Shown here: positions 44,474 through 53,311 of the stretch, piece after piece
Numbering within the stretch: the stretch's first letter is position 1
Layout of the letters: each line of letters starts with the position of its first letter
Source of the DNA: Candidatus Cloacimonadota bacterium
Lineage (GTDB): Bacteria > Cloacimonadota > Cloacimonadia > Cloacimonadales > Cloacimonadaceae
DNA length: 64,000 nt
Assembly (NCBI GenBank): GCA_023228125.1
Contig: JALOBT010000010.1
Location: forward strand, 1-64,000
Direction: 5' to 3'
Position numbers and translations under genes: made by a program
The notes under the pieces: model-generated
What the model was told of the DNA's origin: nothing
Databases searched by the model: none
The model's input: only the letters and a program-made list of their open reading frames with translations

Positions 44474-45646
44474 ATGAAAAAGATTGCGATCTTACTATTG
44501 GTAATAATCCCAATAGCTCTGGCATCTGTTGAGTTTACAGACTACACAAACCCCACCTCATGGGGACAGGAAGCCTTTTTAAATGGCAACTTCAACTTCA
44601 AAAGTGGAAATCAGGATCAGGCAAACTACAATGGTTTGCTTGGAGGAAACTTTTTACATTATTATAATAGCTTACCCCTGAACTGGAAATTAGGCACAGA
44701 CGGTAATCTAGAACTAAGCAGAGGTCCAAATGATGCCGATGATTCTCATACCGGTTATGGTATCACAGGCTTTGCCAATGCTGATATGTATTTAAGTAAT
44801 ACAAATCTATTTGGTTATGGCTCTTTTGATCTGGGCTACCGTAAGCACATCGCTCTTGATGATGCTGATGATCCTTATGCCAAAATCGGTGTTGGAATGG
44901 GTTATGGCAGAGTCATTGATGCCACAGTTTTAGCCAAAGCCATGCGGATTGTGGATGAACTGATCAAATACAAAGTCATCGAAAACCAACCCAGCACCAA
45001 GGGTTACATCGATTTAGCTCAAGTAATTGACAAAGAAGGCGAATACAAAAGCAAATACGGCAGTAGTGAATACAAAAAGTACTGGTATGAAGATATGGAA
45101 GCTATCTTCAATAAAGAAATGCTTATCCCAGAAGGTTCATTGCACGCTTTGGGCATCATCAGATTGCAGGAAGTGCTGGGTCAAAGAATCAGCAGCCGTA
45201 AATATGGCTGGACTGTTCGCGGCGGGGTTGGATTTATAATCTCCAACTATGATGGCAGCGATTCTGATCCATCTTTAGATGTTTCTGCTGAATATGCTTA
45301 CCCGATTTCCAAAAAGCTGCAATTCATAGATCGTATGGATTATTCCACGATTCTTACCGACGATTTAGATCATATGATAAATAACAAAGCTTCTCTTACC
45401 TATGAACTTTCTGCATTGATTGATTGGGAAAATAAGCTCATGACTACTGTGACCATTCCCGGTGACAGCAGCCTGAACACACTAATTGATAATACCCTTG
45501 AATCCACATTCTACTACTACCTCACCAACAAAGTCAACCTTAATACTTCTTTACGCTTCCACTTGTATGATGACGGTGTAGATGATAACGGAAACGATGA
45601 TTTGGACATGACTTTCTTTATCGGAGCTACCTACAGACTGAGATAA
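44474..45646 (+). CDS. Predicted outer-membrane beta-barrel protein
   Basis: A 390-residue product when started at the ATG at 44474, which has AAAGGAGA before it; the frame extends 12 codons further upstream without a comparable site. The signal peptide is KKIAILLLVIIPIALASVEF. The rest alternates polar and aromatic residues typical of transmembrane strands (for example GYGSFDLGYRKHI, GWTVRGGVGFIISNY), and it ends MTFFIGATYRLR, with aromatic and hydrophobic residues as in barrel C-termini. A helical insertion lies at about residues 150-225 (AKAMRIVDELIKYKVI). I do not recognise the family. It is a single gene between two terminators and could be a porin or surface anchor. Confidence 0.7.
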   Translation: MKKIAILLLVIIPIALASVEFTDYTNPTSWGQEAFLNGNFNFKSGNQDQANYNGLLGGNFLHYYNSLPLNWKLGTDGNLELSRGPNDADDSHTGYGITGFANADMYLSNTNLFGYGSFDLGYRKHIALDDADDPYAKIGVGMGYGRVIDATVLAKAMRIVDELIKYKVIENQPSTKGYIDLAQVIDKEGEYKSKYGSSEYKKYWYEDMEAIFNKEMLIPEGSLHALGIIRLQEVLGQRISSRKYGWTVRGGVGFIISNYDGSDSDPSLDVSAEYAYPISKKLQFIDRMDYSTILTDDLDHMINNKASLTYELSALIDWENKLMTTVTIPGDSSLNTLIDNTLESTFYYYLTNKVNLNTSLRFHLYDDGVDDNGNDDLDMTFFIGATYRLR

Positions 45647-45667
45647 CTCCTATCACATAATAAACGA

Positions 45668-45693
45668 GGGGGAAATTATTTCCCCCTTTTTTT
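45668..45693 (+). terminator. Rho-independent terminator
   Basis: GGGGGAAA / TTTCCCCC stem with a TTAT-type loop followed by seven T residues, about 20 bases after the barrel gene. Confidence 0.88.
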
Positions 45694-45788
45694 ATATGTC
45701 TTTTCGAAGGATTTGCTATCAGGGTAAATACGATACGCTGTATTCAGTGAATCTCCACCCCATAAGTCACTCTATCCAAAAAAAGGCA

Positions 45789-45816
45789 TTGACAGAATCT
45801 TATCTTTCATTTAAGT
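45789..45816 (+). promoter_or_regulatory. Likely promoter of hppA
   Basis: TTGACA (45789-45794), a 16-base spacer, TTAAGT (45811-45816), about 65 bases before the hppA start. Confidence 0.45.
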
Positions 45817-45880
45817 ATGAAAAAACGTGGAAGAATCTGTCCCACCTGTACTTAATTAAGCAATATACGTGGAGGTATAT

Positions 45881-48235
45881 ATGCCTGTTATGCCAGCAAT
45901 ATGGTATTTGGCACCTTTTGGAGCGATCTTGGCGCTTTGTTTTGCCTTTTTCTTTTATCGTAATGTTCGGGCGCATGACCCGGGGAACGACCGTATGCAA
46001 GAAATCGCCGGCTACGTGCGTGAGGGGGCTTATGCCTACCTCTGGCAGCAATACAAAGGCGTGGGGATATTCTTTGCTGTAGCCCTGGCTATCTTTTTGT
46101 ATTTGGCTTACGCTCTGAAAGTCCTGGATCCGATGATCCCCTGGGGTTTTCTCAGCGGAGGTTTCATGAGTGCGCTGGCCGGATTCATCGGCATGAATAC
46201 TGCCACCATGGCTTCCAGCCGCACAGCTCAGGCTTGTTCCAAAAGTCTGAATAAGGGGCTCAAAGTGGCCTTCAGGGCTGGAGGCGTGATGGGGCTCACT
46301 GTGGTCGGTTTGGCTTTGATCGATTTATCGGCCTGGTTTTACATCCTGAACGCCATCGGTTATCCTCTGGAAAAGATTGCCGTAGTGATGCTTTCCTTTG
46401 GCATGGGTGCCAGCACTCAAGCCCTGTTTGCGCGCCTGGGCGGAGGCATCTATACCAAAGCCGCCGATGTGGGTGCAGACCTGGTGGGCAAAGTGGAAGC
46501 GGATATTCCTGAAGATGACCCGCGCAACCCTGCCACCATCGCCGATAATGTGGGCGACAACGTGGGTGACGTAGCCGGTATGGGTGCAGACCTCTACGAA
46601 TCTTATGCCGGAAGCATCCTGGCCACCGCCGCCTTGGGTATGAGCGCTGTCTTGCAGATTTCCGTGCACAATCCCGCCATGCACGCCTATATGTTCAATT
46701 TTATCTCAGCCCCTTTGATCCTGGCTGGAATCGGCGCACTGCTGTCCATCTTCGGCATCTTTATCGTCTCCACCAAAGAAGATGCCGGCATGAAAGAGCT
46801 GATGAATGCGCTGAACAAAAGCGTGTATATAAGCTCCATTTTGATCGCCGTGGCTTCGTTCTTTGTCTGTAGGGCACTACTGCCCCTGGACATGTATCTG
46901 GGCATCTTTATGTCCTCCGTGGTGGGACTGATGGCCGGGGTTTTGATCGGCCATACCACCGAACTGTGGACTTCACATTCCTATCCCGCCACGCGCAATA
47001 TAGTCAAACAAGGTGAATACGGCTCCGCCACCGTGATCCTGGAAGGGATCAGTGTGGGCATGCTTTCCACTGCTATGCCGGTGCTCATCATCGCAGCTTC
47101 CATCATCATTGCCTTTGTGCTCTCCGGTGGATTTCAACATGTAGAATTGGGATTATACGGCATCGGTTTTGGAGCGGTGGGTATGCTGGCCACTTTGGGC
47201 GTAACTCTTGCTATGGACGCCTTTGGGCCTATTGCAGATAACGCCGGTGGCAATGCCCAGATGTCCTATCTGCCCAAAGAAGTTCGCGAACGCACAGACA
47301 GCCTTGATTCCGTGGGCAATACCACCGCGGCGATCGGAAAAGGTTTTGCCATCGGCTCTGCCGCCCTCACTGCGATGGCCCTGCTGGCAGCTTATCTGGA
47401 AAAAGTGCGGGATGGCTTGATCATGCTGGATACCAAGCTGGGCATCGTGCCCACCTTGAATATTAATTATGGCGCAGTTAGCGAAAAAGTGGAAGTATCC
47501 AAGGCCAGCCTCAGTCAATTCATTGCCTATTATCAGGTTAATCCGCTCAATCCCAAATTCTTGATCGGCATCTTCATCGGTGCCATGGTAGTTTACGTCT
47601 TCTCCGCCCTCACCATCAAAGCCGTGGGCAAAGCCGCCGGACTGATGGTAAAAGAGGTGCGCCGGCAATTTACCACCATGCCCGGCATCCTGCAAGGCAT
47701 CACGAAGCCAGATTATGCCCGCTGTGTAAGGATATCAACTTTGGGAGCCCAACAGCAGATGGTCCTGCCCGCCATCATCGGCATCGTGACCCCAATTGCG
47801 GTAGGTCTCATCTTTGGCGTGGCCGGAGTATTGGGTCTCTTGATCGGTGGGCTCACCACCGGTTTTGTAACCGCTGTGATGATGAACAACGCTGGCGGCG
47901 CCTGGGATAATGCCAAGAAATATGTGGAAACAGGCGAAGCCGGAGGCCCCGGTTCTGCCGTGCACAAAGCCACCATCGTAGGTGATACGGTAGGCGATCC
48001 TTTCAAAGATACCGCCGGTCCCTGCATCAATATCCTGATCAAGCTCATGAGCATGGTCTCCATCGTCTTTGGCGGCTTTATCGTGGCCTATTCTCCCAGG
48101 ATTGAAGCGCTGTACACGCCCAAACAACCAGTGGTGGTAGAAGTGCAAGCACTGGGTCAAGGCTATCTGGAAGAGGGAAAAGAAGATAATATAGAGCAGA
48201 TCGAAACTGAAGATAGTATTATACTCGTGAAATAG
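45881..48235 (+). CDS. hppA: Membrane-bound ion-translocating pyrophosphatase, K+-dependent type
   Basis: A 784-residue protein. The ATG at 45881 has GGAGG spaced 5 bases before it; the upstream in-frame GTG (45869) contains that site and is not the start. About 16 membrane helices are expected. The pyrophosphate-binding signature DVGADLVGKVEADIPEDDPR and the loop NVGDNVGDVAGMGADLYES are intact, as are NAGGAWDNAKKY and VGDTVGDPFKDTAGP in the C-terminal half. In the diagnostic segment GNTTAAIGKG, alanine and glycine occupy the positions that are lysine and threonine in K+-independent enzymes, so it should need K+. It couples PPi hydrolysis to H+ or Na+ pumping; which ion cannot be decided here. 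The short acidic tail is unusual but not informative. Confidence 0.95.
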   Translation: MPVMPAIWYLAPFGAILALCFAFFFYRNVRAHDPGNDRMQEIAGYVREGAYAYLWQQYKGVGIFFAVALAIFLYLAYALKVLDPMIPWGFLSGGFMSALAGFIGMNTATMASSRTAQACSKSLNKGLKVAFRAGGVMGLTVVGLALIDLSAWFYILNAIGYPLEKIAVVMLSFGMGASTQALFARLGGGIYTKAADVGADLVGKVEADIPEDDPRNPATIADNVGDNVGDVAGMGADLYESYAGSILATAALGMSAVLQISVHNPAMHAYMFNFISAPLILAGIGALLSIFGIFIVSTKEDAGMKELMNALNKSVYISSILIAVASFFVCRALLPLDMYLGIFMSSVVGLMAGVLIGHTTELWTSHSYPATRNIVKQGEYGSATVILEGISVGMLSTAMPVLIIAASIIIAFVLSGGFQHVELGLYGIGFGAVGMLATLGVTLAMDAFGPIADNAGGNAQMSYLPKEVRERTDSLDSVGNTTAAIGKGFAIGSAALTAMALLAAYLEKVRDGLIMLDTKLGIVPTLNINYGAVSEKVEVSKASLSQFIAYYQVNPLNPKFLIGIFIGAMVVYVFSALTIKAVGKAAGLMVKEVRRQFTTMPGILQGITKPDYARCVRISTLGAQQQMVLPAIIGIVTPIAVGLIFGVAGVLGLLIGGLTTGFVTAVMMNNAGGAWDNAKKYVETGEAGGPGSAVHKATIVGDTVGDPFKDTAGPCINILIKLMSMVSIVFGGFIVAYSPRIEALYTPKQPVVVEVQALGQGYLEEGKEDNIEQIETEDSIILVK

Positions 48236-48251
48236 ACAGTTAAGCTTAGAT

Positions 48252-48324
48252 CTGGATTCTCTGATTGCTGGATTCTCTGATTGCTGGATTCTCTGATTGC
48301 TGGATTCGCTGATTGCTGGATTCG
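48252..48324 (+). repeat. 16-bp tandem repeat, about 4.5 copies
   Basis: Unit CTGGATTCTCTGATTG; the fourth copy has one change (CTGGATTCG). Read on the minus strand each unit contains AATCCAGCA, the same tail that follows the AGA-loop hairpins in this window. Confidence 0.85.
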
Positions 48325-48358
48325 ACACGTCTCGTGTCGAACAAGGCCGGAGGCCTTG
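48321..48358 (-). repeat. AGA-loop hairpin with adjacent AAGGCC hairpin
   Basis: TTCGACACG-TCT-CGTGTCGAA (48321-48341) is a perfect 9-bp stem, directly followed by CAAGGCC-GGA-GGCCTTG (48342-48358). The same pair occurs at about 58698-58735. Confidence 0.8.
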
Positions 48359-48443
48359 ATAACAGGGGAGAAAGCCCCGAAAAGAAGAGAACGACCCTGA
48401 CAGTAAGAGTAAGACCGAACAAAAGTGAGCAGGTCCCCTGCTC

Positions 48444-48470
48444 TGCAGACGAGAGGTCTGCAATCCAGCA
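48444..48470 (+). repeat. AGA-loop hairpin, TGCAGAC stem, with ATCCAGCA tail
   Basis: TGCAGAC (48444-48450), loop GAGAG, GTCTGCA (48456-48462), then ATCCAGCA. Same layout as the TTCGACACG and TGGACGCG versions elsewhere. Confidence 0.7.
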
Positions 48471-48586
48471 AGCCTCTCGTTTCTGCTTGGGAAGGCTGAG
48501 GAACAAAACAAGGAACAGTCTAAAATCAAGCACTTGCAAAACGTGGAAAGGGATTTGTAGGCGGAACGGGAGTCCGCCACTACCGG

Positions 48587-48638
48587 AAACCCTCTAAACC
48601 TTCTCAACCCTCTAAACCCCCTAAACCCCCTAAACCCT
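48587..48638 (-). repeat. GGGTTTAGA 9-bp tandem repeat
   Basis: About five units of CCCTCTAAA / CCCCCTAAA, the reverse complement of the repeat at 21083-21178. Confidence 0.75.
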
Positions 48639-48682
48639 GAATATCCATTGACAAATCTCCCCGATCCCAAGACCTTGCTCTT

Positions 48683-49738
48683 ATGAATGAGATTATACGC
48701 AAACCTACCCGCCCCTTGCACTTGGGTGGAGTCCAAATCGGCGGCATTGCCCCCATATCCATCCAAAGCATGTTGAATGTGAAGACCAGTGATCTGCCCC
48801 GGGCCATCCAGCAGATCCGGCAACTCGTCTCCGCTGGCTGTGAGATTATCCGCTTTTCCGTAATGGATATCCCAGATGCCAAAGCAATTAAGCCTTTGAA
48901 AAAGATTGCTGATGTTCCCCTGGTGGCAGATATTCATTTTGATCACAAACTGGCCATTGCCGCCATCGAAAATGGCATTGATGGCCTGAGGATCAACCCC
49001 GGCAATATCGGCTCCAAACAAGGTGTGGCCAGCCTGGTCTCTGCCGCCAAAGAACGCCTGATTCCCATCCGCATCGGAGTCAATAGCGGCTCGCTGCCCA
49101 AAGACCTTCTGGCCAAATACGGGCACGGGCAACAGGCCATGGTGGAAGCCGCACTTTCCCATGTCAAAATCCTGGAAGACTTAGGGTTTTACGAGATTAA
49201 GATTTCGGCGAAAGCCTCCAATGTCCCCCTGATGCTGGCCAGCAATAGAGAGCTTTCCCGCCGCTGCCAATACCCTTTACATTTGGGCGTAACCGAGGCC
49301 GGCACCCTGCTCTCCGGCAGCATCAAAAGTGCCATCGGCCTGGGCATCCTCCTGGAAGAAGGCATCGGTGATACCATCCGGGTCTCGCTGAGCGATGATC
49401 CCGTCAAAGAAGTCTATGTAGCCCGCCAGATTCTGGTGGATCTGGGCCTCAGAAAAGGGCTGAATATAGTGTCTTGCCCCACCTGTGGACGCACTCGCAT
49501 CGATCTCATTTCTCTGGCCAAACAGGTGGAGGAAGCTCTGCAAGAATTTGCCAGCAGAGAACTTACCATCGCTGTGATGGGCTGCGCCGTAAATGGCCCC
49601 GGTGAGGCCAGAGAGGCCGATTTTGGCATCGCTGGCGGTAACCAGGAAGGCCTGCTCTTTGCCAAAGGCGAGATTGTCGCCAAGCTACCGGAAGCAGAAT
49701 TGCTGCCTGCCCTGATCAAGCTGATCCGCAAAGCCTAA
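48683..49738 (+). CDS. ispG: 4-hydroxy-3-methylbut-2-en-1-yl diphosphate synthase (IspG/GcpE)
   Basis: A 351-residue enzyme of the MEP isoprenoid pathway that reduces methylerythritol cyclodiphosphate to HMBPP with a [4Fe-4S] cluster. The N-terminal TIM-barrel part has the conserved GGIAPISIQSMLNVKTSD and VADIHFDHKLAIAAIENGID. The C-terminal cluster domain has SCPTCGRTRIDL and MGCAVNGPGEAREADFGIAGG, providing the three cysteines and following glutamate. Length is normal for the short bacterial form. No good ribosome-binding site precedes the ATG. The chromate-transporter genes follow after four bases, so this may be an operon, though the functions are unrelated. Confidence 0.96.
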   Translation: MNEIIRKPTRPLHLGGVQIGGIAPISIQSMLNVKTSDLPRAIQQIRQLVSAGCEIIRFSVMDIPDAKAIKPLKKIADVPLVADIHFDHKLAIAAIENGIDGLRINPGNIGSKQGVASLVSAAKERLIPIRIGVNSGSLPKDLLAKYGHGQQAMVEAALSHVKILEDLGFYEIKISAKASNVPLMLASNRELSRRCQYPLHLGVTEAGTLLSGSIKSAIGLGILLEEGIGDTIRVSLSDDPVKEVYVARQILVDLGLRKGLNIVSCPTCGRTRIDLISLAKQVEEALQEFASRELTIAVMGCAVNGPGEAREADFGIAGGNQEGLLFAKGEIVAKLPEAELLPALIKLIRKA

Positions 49739-49742
49739 AGTT

Positions 49743-50264
49743 ATGCTGTTCAAGATATTCCTCACCTTTTTTAAGATTGGCGCTTTCACCATCGGTGGCG
49801 GTTATGCCATGATTCCAATGATCAAACGCGAAATCTGTGAGCGTCATGGCTGGATCAGCGAAGAGGAATTTTGGGATGGTCTGGCTGCCGCACAAAGCTG
49901 TCCCGGCTCTATCGCTGTGAATATCAGTATCTATTCCGGTTACCATGTGCGGGGTAAGACCGGCATGCTGGTAGCGGTTTTGGGCACGATTTTGCCCTCC
50001 ACGCTTGCGATCCTGGCTATCGCCATGCTGTTCCAGCGTTATGCGGAAGCGGAATTGGTGCGCAAGGCTTTCACCGCACTCAAGCCCGCCGTGGTCGCCC
50101 TCATCGCCGTTCCCTTAATCCAGATGGCCCAAAAGAGCGGCCTCAATCTCAAGAATGCCTGGTTTCCGCTGTCCATCGCCGTTTTGGTGGGGCTCGTGCA
50201 TATCACTCCCGTCTATCTGATCTTGATTACCATCCTCTACGCCATCTGGGAAAAGCGCAAATGA
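49743..50264 (+). CDS. Chromate transporter, first half of a split CHR pair
   Basis: A 173-residue membrane protein with one CHR domain: FLTFFKIGAFTIGGGYAMIP near the start, then ICERHGWISEEEFWDGLAAA and QSCPGSIAVNIS, which match the conserved chromate-transport motifs. About five or six helices are predicted. Full-length ChrA has two such domains; here each is a separate gene, and the second follows with a 4-base overlap. Short CHR proteins of this kind act as pairs in the inner membrane. The natural substrate (chromate, sulfate or another anion) is uncertain. Confidence 0.9.
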   Translation: MLFKIFLTFFKIGAFTIGGGYAMIPMIKREICERHGWISEEEFWDGLAAAQSCPGSIAVNISIYSGYHVRGKTGMLVAVLGTILPSTLAILAIAMLFQRYAEAELVRKAFTALKPAVVALIAVPLIQMAQKSGLNLKNAWFPLSIAVLVGLVHITPVYLILITILYAIWEKRK

Positions 50265-50785
50265 TCTATCTCAATATGATCTTCACCTTTTTCAAGATCG
50301 GACTCTTCAGTTTTGGAGGCGGCTACGCGATCCTGGCCATGATCCAGCAGGAAGTGGTGCTCAAAAACGCCTGGATCACCGAGGCGGAATTTGTAGAGAT
50401 CGTAGCCATTTCACAGATGACGCCAGGGCCGATAGCGATCAACGCCGCTACCTTCATCGGTTATAAAAGAGCCGGCATTGGAGGCTCTCTACTCTGCACT
50501 TTGGGCGTGATTTTACCCTCCATTTTGATCATGTTTGTGATTACGATGAGCTACCTGAAACTGAAGAAACTGGCCTGGTTCAAGCAGATCTTCAAACGTC
50601 TCAGATTGCTCTCGGTAGGGCTGATCGCTGCTGGTTTGCTCATGATTTTGGGACATGCAGTCAAGGACTGGTACTCCGTAGGCATCTTCGCCTGCTGCTT
50701 TTTGGCCACCTGGATCTTCAAGCTCAGCCCCTTCACGATGCTGATCATCGCGGCCATCTTTGGCATGGTGTTTGGCATAGTATAA
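50261..50785 (+). CDS. Chromate transporter, second half of a split CHR pair
   Basis: A 174-residue protein homologous to the previous one: FFKIGLFSFGGGYAILAMIQ, then KNAWITEAEFVEIVAISQMT and PGPIAINAATFIGYK. It begins within the stop codon of the first CHR gene (ATGA), which supports obligate co-production. It ends in a hydrophobic helix (FTMLIIAAIFGMVFGIV). The pair presumably sits antiparallel in the membrane, as is known for other short-chain CHR proteins. Confidence 0.9.
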   Translation: MIYLNMIFTFFKIGLFSFGGGYAILAMIQQEVVLKNAWITEAEFVEIVAISQMTPGPIAINAATFIGYKRAGIGGSLLCTLGVILPSILIMFVITMSYLKLKKLAWFKQIFKRLRLLSVGLIAAGLLMILGHAVKDWYSVGIFACCFLATWIFKLSPFTMLIIAAIFGMVFGIV

Positions 50786-51080
50786 TAGGTCATGTAATAA
50801 ATCGTATAATAAGTCGCATAATAAACAGCGAGTCCCATCGGGACGGTATTTTAGATAGCAACCGGTAGCCACACAATAGATTGAGTCCTGTAGGGACGGT
50901 CTTTTAGATAGCCTGTAGGATGGGGAAATGCTTGAAAATAATATCTGTTGACACAATTCGAGCAATAATAAGACTTGCAAACAAGGATGAAAGCCCGCTA
51001 AAATAGAAATCTGAAACCTGATCAAACGCAGTGACCAAAGAACTTAATAAATACCCAATATAGCCAAACAGGAGGATATC
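50786..51080. repeat. GTCC-GGGACGG-TTTTAGATAGC repeats and AT-rich low-complexity sequence
   Basis: Two copies (50832-50859 and 50885-50912, period 53) share GTCC(C/T)..(C/A)GGGACGGT.TTTTAGATAGC, with a small GTCCC/GGGAC hairpin. A degraded copy is at about 63975-63998. Bases 50786-50830 are ATAATAAGTCG-like low complexity. No gene is seen; the ribosome-binding site AGGAGG for the next gene is at about 51070. Confidence 0.65.
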
Positions 51081-52592
51081 ATGAAACGCTGTTTCTTGTC
51101 TTTCGTATTATTCATCATCTCGGTCAGCCTTTCTGCCCAGGCTGAAGAATGGCTCTGGGCCATTGGGACTGGAGGAACAGGTAACGATTATGCCCAAGCC
51201 ATCGCTACTGATGCCGATAAAAACAGCTATGTAACGGGTGAATTTGAAGACACGGCCTGCTTTGGCAACACCAACCTCACAAGTAGCGGAGGAAACGACA
51301 TTTTTGTCACCAAGCTGGATACAAGCGGTAACTGGATATGGGCAAGTGGGGCCGGAGGGACGGGTGCTGATTCCGGTAAAGCCATCGCTATAGATAGCGA
51401 GGGAAACTGCTATGTGAGCGGATCTTTTGAAGGCACGATTAGCTTCGGCAGCATCAGCCTCACAAGCAGCGGATATGAAGACATCTTTATCGCCAAGCTG
51501 GATACAAATGGCAACTGGCTCTGGGCCAGTGGAGCCGGAGGCACATTGTATGAAGGTGCTTATTCCATCGCTATCGATGGCGAGGGAAACTGCTATGTAT
51601 GTGGATATTTCTATGGCACGACCAGCTTCAATAACATCAGCCTTGATAGCAGCGGAATCTCCGATATTTTCGTCGCCAAGCTGGGTATGCCAGATTATCA
51701 GGTATTAGTTCCCAATGGTTCTGAAAGCTGGTATGCAGATACTATGCAGACTGTATATTGGTCTTCTAATAGTTCAAGTTACCTGAATGTGCACTTATCC
51801 CTGGACAACGGACTGAGCTGGATTTTGCTGAACACAGACCCGGTGCTGGCCTCGCTGGGTAGTTTTTCTTTTACCGTGCCCCAGGTAAGCTCAGAAAACT
51901 GCCTGATTAAAGTGGAAAATGCAGAATACAGCAGTTGTCTCGACTATTGCGATGGCTGGTTCAGCATCATCGATAAAGCTCTGCCCTTGGAGCTATCGTC
52001 TTTTACCACAACTATAACTGCTGATAACTTCGTTCAAATCAATTGGATTACAGGATCTGAAACTGGCCTCAGTGGATACCGCATCTATCGCAATAGTAGC
52101 AATGAGCAATCCAGTGCAATCTGTATAAGCCTGCTCATCAATGCCTACAATTATTCTTATCAGCATAACTATAGCTACTTGGATAATGACGTAGATGCAG
52201 GCTGGTGGTACTACTGGCTGGAAGCCCTGGAATGGGATGGCTCTCAATATCTATTTGGGCCATTATTCGTCTCTTTAAGCAACCTTGGCTTAGAGCCCAG
52301 CCTGGGCACTCCTCTCATAAGCGGCATAAAATCTATCTACCCCAATCCCTTTAACCCCAACACTACCATAACGATAGAACTAAGCAAACCGTCTCATGTG
52401 CAGATGGGAATTTATAACCTGAAGGGGGAACTGGTGCGCAGCTTGTATTCCGGCAACAAAGATACCGGAACTTACCATATAGCTTGGGACGGCATAAATA
52501 ACCAGAGACAAACCTGTGGCAGTGGTATTTACATCATAAAACTAAGGGCTGAGGGCAAAAGCACCCAAGCAAAACTCACGCTGATGAGATAA
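51081..52592 (+). CDS. SBBP-repeat secreted protein with LPLELSSF module and sorting signal
   Basis: A 503-residue protein with a strong AGGAGG site and a signal peptide (FLSFVLFIISVSLSAQA). Residues about 30-205 contain three SBBP-type beta-propeller repeats of about 55 residues, each with an AIATDADKNSYVTGEF-like strand followed by IFVTKLDTSGNWIWASGAGG. A short domain (about 210-300) has VLVPNGSESWYADTMQTVYW, similar to the 'PNGGE' modules of such proteins. Then comes LPLELSSFTTTI and a sorting domain with YPNPFNPNTTITIELSKPSH, ending AKLTLMR. It is predicted to be surface-exposed or released. Three repeats are too few for a full propeller, so it may oligomerise. Confidence 0.87.
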   Translation: MKRCFLSFVLFIISVSLSAQAEEWLWAIGTGGTGNDYAQAIATDADKNSYVTGEFEDTACFGNTNLTSSGGNDIFVTKLDTSGNWIWASGAGGTGADSGKAIAIDSEGNCYVSGSFEGTISFGSISLTSSGYEDIFIAKLDTNGNWLWASGAGGTLYEGAYSIAIDGEGNCYVCGYFYGTTSFNNISLDSSGISDIFVAKLGMPDYQVLVPNGSESWYADTMQTVYWSSNSSSYLNVHLSLDNGLSWILLNTDPVLASLGSFSFTVPQVSSENCLIKVENAEYSSCLDYCDGWFSIIDKALPLELSSFTTTITADNFVQINWITGSETGLSGYRIYRNSSNEQSSAICISLLINAYNYSYQHNYSYLDNDVDAGWWYYWLEALEWDGSQYLFGPLFVSLSNLGLEPSLGTPLISGIKSIYPNPFNPNTTITIELSKPSHVQMGIYNLKGELVRSLYSGNKDTGTYHIAWDGINNQRQTCGSGIYIIKLRAEGKSTQAKLTLMR

Positions 52593-52672
52593 GGGAAGAA
52601 GTTCTGAAAAGGTAAGATTAGCAAGGACGCACTCGCTTCCCACTCTTCCAGCGAACTTGTCTTTAACAAAGC

Positions 52673-52716
52673 TTCAACTCGAGATGACTCGAAACCTCAA
52701 GTCAACTCGAGTTGAA
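52673..52716. repeat. Hairpin with TTCAACTCGAG arms
   Basis: A perfect 11-bp stem (TTCAACTCGAG / CTCGAGTTGAA) with a 22-base loop that itself has ACTCGA. It lies between convergent genes without a T-run, so its terminator role is doubtful. Confidence 0.6.
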
Positions 52717-52826
52717 ACTGAATTAAAAGCAAGTCCGGTAAACGGGGAAGCAGGCGGTCTGCAGAGCCCAATCCTGATTTGAAAGACTAAGGGTGGTGAA
52801 CCGTCATACTACCAGCCATTAGCCTC

Positions 52827-53231
52827 CTATTCTTTCTCTAAAAACTTTTTCAGACGCTCAAATACCTCTGGAGAAAGCCGCTTTGCCTTACCCTCACTGG
52901 CATGCACCACCGTGAACATAGCCACAAAACACAGATCACCCTTGGAATCATAAACCTCCTGTCTCCAAAAGCCTTTGAGGCGATTGATCTCATAAAACCA
53001 GCTTTTGACCGAAACGGTATCCTCCAGTTCCAGAGCCTTGATATAATCCAATTCATAACGCAGCACAAAAAGCTGGATATTCATCTGCATCAACTGAGTG
53101 ATGGGCATACCCATCTCCACCAGGGCATCGCTACGGGCAGCTTCCAACATCATCAGGTAATTAGCGTTGTTCATGTGGCCATAAATATCGCATTCATAGC
53201 CATAGATTTTCTTGGTAAATTCAAAGATCAT
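52827..53231 (-). CDS. Acyl-CoA thioesterase, 4HBT (YbgC/FadM) family
   Basis: A 134-residue single hot-dog-fold protein with AAAAGGAGA before its ATG. The active-site motif is seen as YECDIYGHMNNANYLMMLEA, with the conserved aspartate followed by GHMNN. Further family features are VLRYELDYIKALELEDTV and the aromatic segment near GFWRQEVYDSKG. It hydrolyses acyl-CoA thioesters in the cytoplasm; the preferred chain cannot be told. Length is typical. It is transcribed alone, divergent from the YfhO-family gene. Confidence 0.92.
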   Translation of the reverse strand: MIFEFTKKIYGYECDIYGHMNNANYLMMLEAARSDALVEMGMPITQLMQMNIQLFVLRYELDYIKALELEDTVSVKSWFYEINRLKGFWRQEVYDSKGDLCFVAMFTVVHASEGKAKRLSPEVFERLKKFLEKE

Positions 53232-53311
53232 TGCTATTCTCTCCTTTTTGCTTGACCGATAGAGGCGAAAATTTAATCTTGCCGCAAATATCAGTATAGA
53301 CAGAGGATTTT

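Larger units (their letters stand above)
48236..48682. other. Repeat-filled gap between hppA and ispG
   Basis: It holds a 16-bp tandem repeat (48252-48324), a TTCGACACG hairpin and adjoining AAGGCC hairpin (48321-48358), a GAGCAGG/CCTGCTC hairpin (about 48427-48443), a TGCAGAC hairpin (48444-48470) and CCCTCTAAA-type 9-mers (48587-48638). No coding frame is credible here. Confidence 0.7.

Noticed and set aside
45869..45880. GTG start for hppA four codons upstream
   Set aside because: The GTG and next codon form the GGAGG ribosome-binding site of the ATG at 45881.
48252..48324. CRISPR array
   Set aside because: The repeats are contiguous 16-bp units without spacers, and no cas genes are present; the same holds for the 8-bp and 9-bp arrays.
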